This document shows, one piece after another, positions 1 to 5,019 of a DNA stretch of 5,019 bases (its first letter is position 1; each line of letters begins with the position of its first letter). The stretch spans positions 1 through 5,019 of the forward strand of contig JAKFXU010000164.1 in NCBI GenBank assembly GCA_021731215.1. Direction: 5' to 3'. The notes beneath the pieces were generated by a model. The model made no database searches and had not been told where the DNA came from. It saw nothing but the letters and a program-made list of their open reading frames with translations. The DNA comes from Rhodoferax sp. (lineage in GTDB: Bacteria > Pseudomonadota > Gammaproteobacteria > Burkholderiales > Burkholderiaceae_C). Position numbers and translations under genes: made by a program.

Positions 1-8
1 CAGTTAGC

Positions 9-57
9 TCCCTCTCGCCCGGCGGGGCGAGAGTATACAAGGGTTGGGGAGAGTGGG
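9..57. repeat. Intergenic hairpin repeat at left edge (possible terminator of an upstream gene)
   Basis: Bases 12-20 (CTCTCGCCC) and 25-33 (GGGCGAGAG) form a perfect 9-bp stem with a GGCG loop. A GGGTTGGGGAGAG tract follows at 41-53. Read on the minus strand, this matches in style the common proteobacterial intergenic element in which a CTCTCCCCAACCCT-like tract precedes a hairpin ending in GAGAGGGAGC. Such elements often lie just after genes. No T-run follows on either strand, so classical intrinsic termination is not shown. The family assignment is from memory of the pattern, not from a search. Confidence 0.45.
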
Positions 58-244
58 GGAGAAACCCCGAACAATAGAAAACCAGCAGAACACGCCACAT
101 CAGTTTGAATCGCACCCGCAACACCGACTTGTCCTGCAAGGACGCCGGTGCCAGGCGGGCGTGTTAAATTTCCGCCTTCTGGTTACCGGTGCCGGGCCGG
201 CGGGTTGTTCCACCAGCGGCGTCATTGCCTTGGAGAATTAAGTT
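58..244. other. Non-coding leader region before the small membrane protein gene
   Basis: I see no convincing gene here. Open frames in this stretch lack a ribosome binding site and protein-like composition. Visible structure is a short hairpin, GTCCT-GCA-AGGAC (131-143), and an 8-bp inverted repeat, AACACGCC (89-96) with GGCGTGTT (158-165), which could be chance. The end of the region carries the Shine-Dalgarno GGAG (232-235) used by the next gene. No sigma-70 promoter with good spacing could be picked out. Confidence 0.4.
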
Positions 245-493
245 TTGAATCGCAAGCAACATGGCTTCATCAACGGCAGCATCATCGCGCTGCTGATCGG
301 CGGGCTCGCGCTCGGCGGCTTGCTTCTGTACGGTTCACTGACCGGGCAGGAGTTGCCGATCTGGCCCGCCATTGCCGTGGGCGTGGTGAATCTGGTGGCG
401 GCGGGGAAAGTGTTCCTGGACGTCAGGAAGGCCAGGAAGCAACAGCAGGACCAGCGCCTGAACGCCTTGAAAACCGGCCGCAGGCCACCCTGA
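245..493 (+). CDS. Small two-helix inner-membrane protein, function unknown
   Basis: The product is 82 residues. The start is TTG, chosen because GGAG (232-235) lies 9 bases upstream and no ATG or GTG start gives the whole protein. After a short basic N-terminus (NRKQH) there are two hydrophobic segments. Residues about 9-29 are rich in Ile, Leu and Gly (a GGLALGGLLLY stretch). Residues about 35-57 run from PIWPAIAVG to the first charged positions. The rest is a strongly basic, Gln-rich tail (VRKARKQQQDQR) that would lie in the cytoplasm by the positive-inside rule, making both termini cytoplasmic. There is no signal-peptidase motif and no catalytic motif that I recognise. It converges on the LysR gene and has no operon partner in the window. 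That it is a real gene is supported by the ribosome binding site and the coherent membrane topology. Its role is unknown. Confidence 0.6.
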   Translation: MNRKQHGFINGSIIALLIGGLALGGLLLYGSLTGQELPIWPAIAVGVVNLVAAGKVFLDVRKARKQQQDQRLNALKTGRRPP

Positions 494-532
494 GCCGCGC
501 TGCGGCTTGCGGCCAGCGGTCGGCTTGGCCGC
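492..532. terminator. Hairpin-rich convergent terminator region
   Basis: Two stem-loops lie between the converging small membrane protein gene and the LysR gene. The first pairs AGCCGC (493-498) with GCGGCT (502-507) around a GCT loop. It overlaps the stop codon of the membrane protein gene and is followed only by TT. The second pairs GCGGCCA (509-515) with TGGCCGC (526-532) around a 10-base loop and touches the LysR stop codon. Position and symmetry suggest bidirectional termination. The lack of a T-run on either side keeps this tentative. Confidence 0.4.
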
Positions 533-1482
533 TAAGCAGCCGATTTATCGTTGGCTTGGTGCGCCTGCTGCAAACACTCCTGAAACGCCACCGTCACCCT
601 GGAGGGCTGCGGTGAGCGGCGCACGATGCCAAAGAAACTGCAGTCATACCGAAACAGCGCCGCCTTGACGGCGCGCATCTGGCCGTTGCGCACAAACGCT
701 TGCGCGTAATGGTCGGGCAAAAAGCCCAGGTACTTGCCCGACAGGATCAACGTGGCGATCGACTCCTGGTCGTAGCCGGTGGCCTTGCGCTGCAGTCGCA
801 CCTGCTGGCTGATTTCCATATTCGGCGAGTGGTAGCCCAGGCCGGCAAAGTGATGCGCGCGCAATGCCTCCCAGTCGGCCGGCTCCTGCGCCGGCCCGGC
901 CTGAAACAGCGGGTGCCGCGCACCGCAATACAAAAACATGGTTTCGGTAAACAGCTCGTCATAGGCCAGCGTCTGCGAGCTGCGGTGCCCCGGAATCACG
1001 CCGACCTGAAACTGCCCGTCGAGCACGCCGCGCTCGATGGCGTTGATCGGCGCCACGTGCAGGTGCAGGCTCACTTCCGGCGCCAGCTCGGTAAACAGGG
1101 CGATGGCCTGGCCAATGTGGGCTTGCGGGTTGCTGGCGGTCTTGTCAAACACGGCGATGCTGAGCTGCCCGCCCATGCGCCGATGAATTTCATCGACACT
1201 GCTGCGAAAAGCGTCGACCCCGGCCAGCAGGCGCAGCGTCTCGGCGTAAATCTGCTGGCCTTCGGCAGTCAGGGCGAAGCCGCCACGGCCACGGCGGCAC
1301 AGGATCAAACCCAGGCGGGTTTCCAGATCCTTAACGTGGCGGCTGACGGTGGAACTGCCGATGTTGAGCTCCAGCTCGGCCGCCGCCATGCCGCCGCACT
1401 CGGCCACGCTCTTGAACACGCGCAACAGGCGAATGTCCATGTCACTCAACTGGCCCAAAGCGGCCCGGCTCTTTACTTGCAT
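532..1482 (-). CDS. LysR-family transcriptional regulator, likely controls the divergent beta-alanine operon
   Basis: The product is 316 residues, usual for LysR-type regulators. The N-terminal winged helix-turn-helix covers about residues 16-75: MDIRLLRVFKSVAECGG, then a recognition helix in GSSTVSRHVKDLETRLG (residues 42-58), then the wing with CRRGRGGFALTAEG (62-75). A linker helix leads to the periplasmic-binding-protein-like effector domain, about residues 100-305, with typical blocks such as VLDGQFQVGVIPG and the late SGKYLGFLPDHYA. The ATG at 1482 is taken as the start. A second ATG at codon 15 (1440) sits right at the conserved domain and remains possible. Neither has a strong Shine-Dalgarno. 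It is transcribed divergently from the aminotransferase operon across 90 bases, the classic arrangement in which the regulator binds the shared gap and responds to a substrate or intermediate. Beta-alanine or a related amino acid as effector is inference from context only. Confidence 0.9.
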   Translation of the reverse strand: MQVKSRAALGQLSDMDIRLLRVFKSVAECGGMAAAELELNIGSSTVSRHVKDLETRLGLILCRRGRGGFALTAEGQQIYAETLRLLAGVDAFRSSVDEIHRRMGGQLSIAVFDKTASNPQAHIGQAIALFTELAPEVSLHLHVAPINAIERGVLDGQFQVGVIPGHRSSQTLAYDELFTETMFLYCGARHPLFQAGPAQEPADWEALRAHHFAGLGYHSPNMEISQQVRLQRKATGYDQESIATLILSGKYLGFLPDHYAQAFVRNGQMRAVKAALFRYDCSFFGIVRRSPQPSRVTVAFQECLQQAHQANDKSAA

Positions 1483-1485
1483 GGA

Positions 1486-1527
1486 TTGACAACTTGATAG
1501 TGATAGTTAGGCATTTATAAGAGTAAC
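1486..1527 (+). promoter_or_regulatory. Promoter of the aminotransferase-dehydrogenase operon with candidate LysR operator
   Basis: A plus-strand sigma-70-like promoter is visible: -35 TTGATA (1494-1499), 16-base spacer, -10 TATAAG (1516-1521). Transcription would start near 1528 and give a leader of about 45 bases. A perfect TTGACA at 1486-1491 has no well-spaced -10 box. Candidate operator elements are the tandem repeat TGATAG-TGATAG (1495-1506), which overlaps the -35 box, and an imperfect inverted repeat GTTA-N14-TAAC (1506-1527), which encloses the -10. A T-N11-A pattern (1508/1520) is present but not centred on the inverted repeat. On the minus strand, TATAAA (complement of 1514-1519) could serve as a -10 for the LysR gene, with only a weak -35. 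Confidence 0.5.
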
Positions 1528-1572
1528 AGAAGCGGCCAGAATCGCGCACTACCTTCCCTTTCAGGACGCCCC

Positions 1573-2922
1573 ATGGACATGAACGACGCCGCCCAACTGA
1601 CCGCCCCTCGCCTTGATGCCGCCTGGCTCGATGCGCACTGGATGCCTTACACCGGCAACCGCGACTTCAAGGCCCATCCGCGCATGATGGTGGGTGCCAA
1701 GGGCTGCTATTACACCGATCAGCATGGCAAGCCCATTTTTGACGGCCTGTCCGGCTTGTGGTGTTGCGGTCTGGGCCATGGCCGCAGCGAAATCACCGAG
1801 GCCGTGAGCCGCCAGATGGCCACACTGGACTACTCCCCGGCCTTCCAGTTTGGCCATCCGCTGTCGTTCGAGTTGGCCAATAAACTGAAGGAACTGACCC
1901 CGGCCGGGCTCGATTACGTGTTTTTTACCGGTTCCGGCTCCGAGTCGGCCGACACCTCGCTCAAGATGGCACGCGCCTACTGGCGCGCCAAGGGCCAGGC
2001 CGGCAAGACGCGCCTGATCGGGCGCGAAAAAGGCTACCACGGCGTCAACTTCGGCGGCATTTCGGTCGGCGGCATCGCGGCCAACCGCAAGATGTTTGGC
2101 CAGGGCATCGAGGCCGACCACATCGCCCACACCCAGCTCGCCAGCAATGCTTTCTCGCGCGGCATGCCGGACCAGGGCGCCGAACTGGCCGACGACCTGC
2201 TCAGGGTCATCGCCCTGCACGACGCCAGCAATATTGCGGCGCTGATCGTGGAGCCGTTCTCGGGTTCGGCCGGCGTCGTGATTCCGCCCAAGGGCTACTT
2301 GCAGCGCCTGCGCGACATTTGCACCGCCCACAACATCCTGCTGATTTTTGACGAAGTGATCACCGGCTTTGGCCGCGCCGGCGCCTACACCGGCGCCGAG
2401 GCCTTCGGCGTCACGCCCGACATCATGAACGTGGCCAAGCAGATCACCAACGGCGCGCAGCCGATGGGCGCGGTGCTGGCCAAGAAGGACATCTACGACA
2501 CCTTCATGGCGCAGGGTGGCCCGGACTACCTGCTGGAGTTTGCCCACGGCTACACCTACTCGGCCCATCCGGTGGCCTGCGCCGCGGCGCTGGCCGCGCT
2601 GGACCTGCTGGTCAAGGAAAACATGGTGGGGCAGGTCAAGGCGCTGGCGCCCTATTTCGAGAACGCGGTGCATGGCCTCAAGGGCACCAAGCACATCACC
2701 GACATCCGCAACTACGGCCTGGCCTGTGGCATCACCATTGATGCCCTGCCCGGTGAGCCAGCGCGCCGGCCCTATGAAATCGCCATGGCGATGCTGAAAA
2801 AAGGCTTTTACGTGCGCTACGGCGGCGACACGATTCAACTCGCGCCACCCTTCATCACCACCCCAGCGCAGATCGACAGCCTGATCAACGCCTTGGGCGA
2901 AACCATCCATCAAACGGCCTGA
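1573..2922 (+). CDS. bauA: Omega-amino acid:pyruvate aminotransferase (beta-alanine:pyruvate transaminase)
   Basis: This is a PLP-dependent class III (fold type I) aminotransferase of 449 residues, the same size as the Pseudomonas putida omega-amino acid:pyruvate enzyme, which it resembles closely over its whole length as I recall that sequence. It would transfer the amino group of beta-alanine to pyruvate, giving malonate semialdehyde and L-alanine in the cytoplasm. Landmarks are HWMPYTGNRDF near the N-terminus, LSGLW (W63), the phosphate-binding GSGSES (120-125), GYHGVN (Y155 stacking on PLP), FDEVITGFGR (D260), AKQITNG with the Schiff-base lysine K289, and HGYTYSAHPVACAA. FYVRYGGDT supplies R415 at the place of the carboxylate-binding arginine. 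The ATG at 1573 has AGGA (1563-1566) 6 bases upstream; an ATG two codons later is possible. It is first in a two-gene operon with the semialdehyde dehydrogenase. Related family members also accept putrescine, 4-aminobutyrate or 3-aminoisobutyrate, so the physiological substrate is not certain. Confidence 0.93.
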   Translation: MDMNDAAQLTAPRLDAAWLDAHWMPYTGNRDFKAHPRMMVGAKGCYYTDQHGKPIFDGLSGLWCCGLGHGRSEITEAVSRQMATLDYSPAFQFGHPLSFELANKLKELTPAGLDYVFFTGSGSESADTSLKMARAYWRAKGQAGKTRLIGREKGYHGVNFGGISVGGIAANRKMFGQGIEADHIAHTQLASNAFSRGMPDQGAELADDLLRVIALHDASNIAALIVEPFSGSAGVVIPPKGYLQRLRDICTAHNILLIFDEVITGFGRAGAYTGAEAFGVTPDIMNVAKQITNGAQPMGAVLAKKDIYDTFMAQGGPDYLLEFAHGYTYSAHPVACAAALAALDLLVKENMVGQVKALAPYFENAVHGLKGTKHITDIRNYGLACGITIDALPGEPARRPYEIAMAMLKKGFYVRYGGDTIQLAPPFITTPAQIDSLINALGETIHQTA

Positions 2923-2935
2923 AGCCAGCATTCTC

Positions 2936-4441
2936 ATGTCCACACTCCCCACCATCCAACATCTGATTGACGGCCAACTGGTCGACGGCGGCAGCCGTTT
3001 TGCCGACGTTTTCAACCCGGCCACCGGCCAGGCCGAAAAGCGCCTCACACTGGCCGACAAGGCCACGGTCGAGCAGGCCATCGCGTCGGCCCAGGCCGCC
3101 TACCCGGCCTGGCGCGCCACGCCACCCCTCAAGCGCGCCCGCGTCATGAGCCGGCTCAAGGTGCTGCTGGAAGAAAACGCCGATCAGATCTGCGCTCTGC
3201 TCACCGCCGAGCACGGCAAGGTGCTGGGCGACGCCCTGGGCGAGTTGCAGCGCGGCATTGAAAACGTCGAATACGCCTCTTATGCCCCGGAACTGCTCAA
3301 GGGCGAGCACAGCAAGAACGTCGGCCCGGCGATTGACTCCTGGAGCGAGTTTCAGCCGCTGGGCGTCACCGCCGGCATCACGCCCTTCAACTTCCCGGTG
3401 ATGGTGCCGCTGTGGATGTGGCCGATGGCGGTGGCCTGCGGCAACACCTTCATCCTGAAACCGTCCGAGCGCGACCCCTCCAGCGCCCTGCTGGTGGCTG
3501 AACTGGCGCTGCAGGCTGGCCTGCCGCCGGGTGTGCTCAACGTGGTCAACGGCGACAAGGAAGCGGTCGACGCCCTGCTGGCCGACCAGCGGGTGCAGGC
3601 CATCAGCTTCGTCGGCTCGACGCCGATTGCCCAAGCCATCTACGCCACCGGCTGCGCCAACGGCAAGCGGGTGCAGGCGCTGGGCGGCGCCAAGAACCAC
3701 GCCGTGGTGATGCCCGATGCCGACGTGGCCAACGCCGTCAGCGCCTTGATGGGCGCCGCTTACGGCTCCTGCGGCGAACGCTGCATGGCGATTCCGCTGG
3801 TGGTGGCGGTGGGCGATGCAACGGCCGATGCGGTGGTCGCAGGCCTGAAGGTCGAAATTGCCAAGATGCAGGTCGGCCCCGGCATGGATGCCCGCAACGA
3901 CATGGGGCCGCTGGTGACCAAGGCGCACTTCGAGAAAGTCAAGGGCTATGTGGCGCAGGGTGTGGCCGAGGGCGCCACGCTGGTGGTCGATGGCCGTGGC
4001 GTCCAGGTGAACGGCCATGAAGAAGGTTACTTTCTGGGCGCCTGCCTGTTCGACCACGTCAAGCCCGGCATGACGATTTACCAGGATGAAATCTTCGGCC
4101 CGGTGCTGGGCGTGGTGCGCGTGAGCACACTGCAGGAAGCCATGGACCTGATCAACGCCCACGAGTACGGCAACGGCACCTGCATCTTCACCCGCGATGG
4201 CGAAGCGGCACGCTACTTCAGCGACCACATTCTGGTCGGCATGGTTGGCGTCAACGTGCCGCTGCCGGTGCCGGTGGCCTACCACTCGTTTGGCGGCTGG
4301 AAGCGCTCGCTGTTTGGCGACCTGTCGGCCTACGGCCCGGACGCCGTGCGCTTTTACACCAAGCGCAAGACCATCACCCAGCGCTGGCCGTCAGCCGGGG
4401 TGCGCGAAGGCTCCGTGTTCAGCTTCCCAAGCAGTCGCTGA
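2936..4441 (+). CDS. mmsA: CoA-acylating (methyl)malonate-semialdehyde dehydrogenase, MmsA/BauC family
   Basis: The product is 501 residues, full length for this aldehyde dehydrogenase branch. It oxidises malonate semialdehyde with NAD+ and CoA to acetyl-CoA, CO2 and NADH, or methylmalonate semialdehyde to propionyl-CoA. Family signatures are EHGKVLGDALGELQRG, ITPFNFPVMVPLWMWPMA, LKPSERDPS, FVGSTPIA and YQDEIFGPVLGVV (E385). The nucleophile is C283 in GERCMA. LGGAKNH (249-255) carries Asn254 where hydrolytic aldehyde dehydrogenases have the general-base Glu, as expected for an enzyme that releases product to CoA. The C-terminus YTKRKTITQRWP is typical and intact. The gene starts 13 bases after the aminotransferase stop with only a weak GAAG upstream, so translational coupling is likely. 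Next to an omega-amino acid transaminase its job is best read as 3-oxopropanoate oxidation (BauC-like); valine or inositol catabolism is less likely because none of those genes are present here. Confidence 0.93.
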   Translation: MSTLPTIQHLIDGQLVDGGSRFADVFNPATGQAEKRLTLADKATVEQAIASAQAAYPAWRATPPLKRARVMSRLKVLLEENADQICALLTAEHGKVLGDALGELQRGIENVEYASYAPELLKGEHSKNVGPAIDSWSEFQPLGVTAGITPFNFPVMVPLWMWPMAVACGNTFILKPSERDPSSALLVAELALQAGLPPGVLNVVNGDKEAVDALLADQRVQAISFVGSTPIAQAIYATGCANGKRVQALGGAKNHAVVMPDADVANAVSALMGAAYGSCGERCMAIPLVVAVGDATADAVVAGLKVEIAKMQVGPGMDARNDMGPLVTKAHFEKVKGYVAQGVAEGATLVVDGRGVQVNGHEEGYFLGACLFDHVKPGMTIYQDEIFGPVLGVVRVSTLQEAMDLINAHEYGNGTCIFTRDGEAARYFSDHILVGMVGVNVPLPVPVAYHSFGGWKRSLFGDLSAYGPDAVRFYTKRKTITQRWPSAGVREGSVFSFPSSR

Positions 4442-4447
4442 CCTGGG

Positions 4448-4481
4448 GCCGGGTGGTAGCCGCTACCGGCCGCGACCCGGC
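4448..4481 (+). terminator. Two-part stem-loop just after the operon, candidate terminator
   Basis: Seven bases after the dehydrogenase stop codon, GCCGGGT (4448-4454) pairs with ACCCGGC (4475-4481). Inside it GGTAG (4455-4459) pairs with CTACC (4463-4467) around CCG. The inner stem stacks on the outer one with a one-sided bulge at 4468-4474. There is no T-run afterwards, so this may instead stabilise the 3' end of the message or act with another factor. Confidence 0.4.
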
Positions 4482-4541
4482 TCATTGACCCCTTACTCTT
4501 GGTGGCGGGCGCGAGCATGCGGTCCAGCACGCGACTGGTCG

Positions 4542-4599
4542 GAGCCCAGTACGTGAATTGCGCACGCTGGGATCTTTGCGGGGGCGTGCCTACCGCGAT
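4542..4599 (+). ncRNA. Group II intron 3'-end fragment (domains V and VI)
   Basis: Bases 4542-4574 match domain V in layout. GAGCCCAG (4542-4549) pairs with CTGGGATC (4567-4574) with one G-A mismatch. The invariant AGC triad is at 4543-4545 and a two-base CG bulge is at 4565-4566. The upper stem (4550-4564) has a GAA-containing loop. Its length is 33 against the usual 34. After a TTT linker, domain VI is a small hairpin: GCGG (4578-4581) with CCGC (4593-4596), bulged A4592 as branch point, then G-T, G-C and G-C pairs and a CGTG loop. A4592 lies 7 bases before the end at GAT (4597-4599), fitting the branch-point distance and the AY ending of these introns. No reverse transcriptase coding sequence lies between the operon and this element, so it is a truncated remnant. 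The upper stem has an A-C mismatch and lacks one base, suggesting decay. Confidence 0.55.
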
Positions 4600-4615
4600 C
4601 ACGCGCCGTGTGTTC

Positions 4616-4640
4616 GGGGTCGGAGAGCGATCTCCACCCC
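4616..4640. repeat. Long GNRA-capped inverted repeat downstream of the intron fragment
   Basis: GGGGT (4616-4620) and GGAGA (4622-4626) pair with TCTCC (4631-4635) and ACCCC (4636-4640). This gives a 10-bp stem with one bulged C at 4621, closed by a GCGA (GNRA-type) loop. A second short palindrome, ATCGG-GG-CCGAT, follows at 4642-4653. No T-run follows on either strand. It may be a structured RNA remnant, an old terminator or the end of a mobile element; I cannot decide between these. Confidence 0.4.
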
Positions 4641-4665
4641 TATCGGGGCCGATGCGGCGCAACTT

Positions 4666-4902
4666 CTAATCGGTCGAACTCACCATGAAACCACCACCGG
4701 CGGTTCCGATCATCCTAGGACCAGCATCATTCTCATCACCCTTATCGAGGGCAATGGAATACATCCCTATTGCGAGATGTACCAGCATTCGATCTTCGTG
4801 GCTATTTAGATCAAGGCCTGTCAGAGGCTGAAACTGGGTTAACCGATAACGTACCGTTTTTTCATGCACGTAGATCACGCGTGCTGCCGGTACCTCGCCT
4901 AC
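4666..4902 (-). pseudogene. C-terminal remnant of a PucR/CdaR-type regulator
   Basis: On the minus strand, the frame ending in the stop at 4666-4668 encodes a recognisable PucR-type C-terminal helix-turn-helix (HTH_30-like). The key blocks are PAARVIYVHEKTVRYRLTQF, then LTGLDL, then HEDRMLVHLAIGMYSIAL, where members of this family usually end. About 20 extra residues follow before the stop, probably read-through into unrelated sequence. The frame is closed upstream by a TGA at 4903-4905, only nine codons before the conserved VIYVHEK block. The codons before the TGA (DLMEFST) still resemble the preceding family block, which suggests one disrupted gene. A full regulator needs several hundred more residues that are not here. 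A GTG at 4878 could start a 70-residue peptide, but no Shine-Dalgarno supports it. Composition is about 48% G+C over 4661-4860, below the operon. The original role (often sugar-acid, purine or amino-acid catabolism in this family) cannot be assigned. Confidence 0.5.
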
Positions 4903-5019
4903 TCATGTTGAGAACTCCATCAAATCTGGCCGACCGCTTGTTGGGAAGAGCCTTGATGGCGCGTCTGATCGTGAGAGACGGTGAGGCCGTGCGAGCGGGC
5001 CAGGGGAAAACCCCTATTC

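Noticed and set aside
89..165. 8-bp inverted repeat AACACGCC / GGCGTGTT in the left non-coding region
   Set aside because: An 8-bp match with a 61-base gap is close to what chance gives in a stretch of this size, and no other signal supports it.
44..241. Small plus-strand open frame before the membrane protein gene
   Set aside because: No convincing Shine-Dalgarno, it starts inside the hairpin-repeat region, and its composition is not protein-like.
700..1497. Plus-strand open frame opposite the LysR gene
   Set aside because: It lies entirely within the regulator coding region on the other strand, has no ribosome binding site, and its translation shows no family features.
1561..3081. Very long minus-strand open frame opposite the aminotransferase
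   Set aside because: It is antisense to a gene with clear catalytic motifs. High G+C at third codon positions keeps stops rare in this frame, and its His/Gly/Arg/Ala-rich translation has no recognisable domain.
2885..4285. Long minus-strand open frame opposite the semialdehyde dehydrogenase
   Set aside because: Same antisense artefact: a low-complexity His/Gly/Ala/Arg translation facing an intact dehydrogenase.
4354..4662. Minus-strand 102-codon frame spanning the dehydrogenase end and the intron fragment
   Set aside because: It overlaps the certain C-terminus of the dehydrogenase and the structured intron element, and I recognise no domain in it.
4558..4809. Plus-strand 83-codon frame starting inside the intron domain V
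   Set aside because: It starts within structured RNA sequence and crosses both hairpins and the antisense PucR remnant, with no ribosome binding site.
4905..5019. Plus-strand open frame from ATG 4905 running off the window
   Set aside because: The translation (for example LADRLLGRALMARLIVRDGE) looks somewhat protein-like, but it is short and has no Shine-Dalgarno. It overlaps the regulator relic antisense and a possible intron start, so it cannot be supported without more sequence to the right.

Overview
The window looks like chromosome from a GC-rich betaproteobacterium, probably a Burkholderiales/Comamonadaceae-type organism. This is inferred from protein wording and codon use, not from any search. 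The core is a compact beta-alanine (omega-amino acid) catabolic locus. A LysR-type regulator (532-1482, minus) is divergent from a two-gene operon (plus). The first operon gene is an omega-amino acid:pyruvate aminotransferase (1573-2922). The second, 13 bases later, is a CoA-acylating (methyl)malonate-semialdehyde dehydrogenase of the MmsA/BauC family (2936-4441). Together the enzymes would convert beta-alanine plus pyruvate to malonate semialdehyde plus alanine, then to acetyl-CoA, CO2 and NADH. 3-Aminoisobutyrate would give propionyl-CoA by the same route. The 90-base gap between regulator and operon holds a good plus-strand promoter and short repeats that could be the LysR operator.

Left of the regulator, 1-244 is non-coding. 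It begins with a proteobacterial-style intergenic hairpin repeat that probably ends a gene outside the window. A small two-helix membrane protein of unknown function follows (245-493, TTG start, good Shine-Dalgarno). It converges on the regulator across a hairpin-rich terminator region.

Right of the dehydrogenase (4442-5019) the character changes: there is no intact gene, and 4661-4860 is about 48% G+C by hand count, against roughly 60-70% in sampled operon lines. Two relics can be recognised. The first, at 4542-4599, folds like domains V and VI at the 3' end of a group II intron: an AGC triad, a two-base CG bulge, and a small domain VI with a bulged A seven bases before a GAT end. No reverse transcriptase coding sequence lies upstream, so it is a 3' fragment. 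The second, at 4666-4902 on the minus strand, is the C-terminal helix-turn-helix of a PucR/CdaR-type regulator with an in-frame TGA just upstream. A GTGCG sequence followed by a hairpin at the right edge (4989 onward) could be the 5' end of another group II intron, but the window ends too soon to tell. This segment reads as a decayed accessory junction beside a healthy catabolic operon. The intron fragment is the most notable thing in the window. I see no evidence of a wholly new system.
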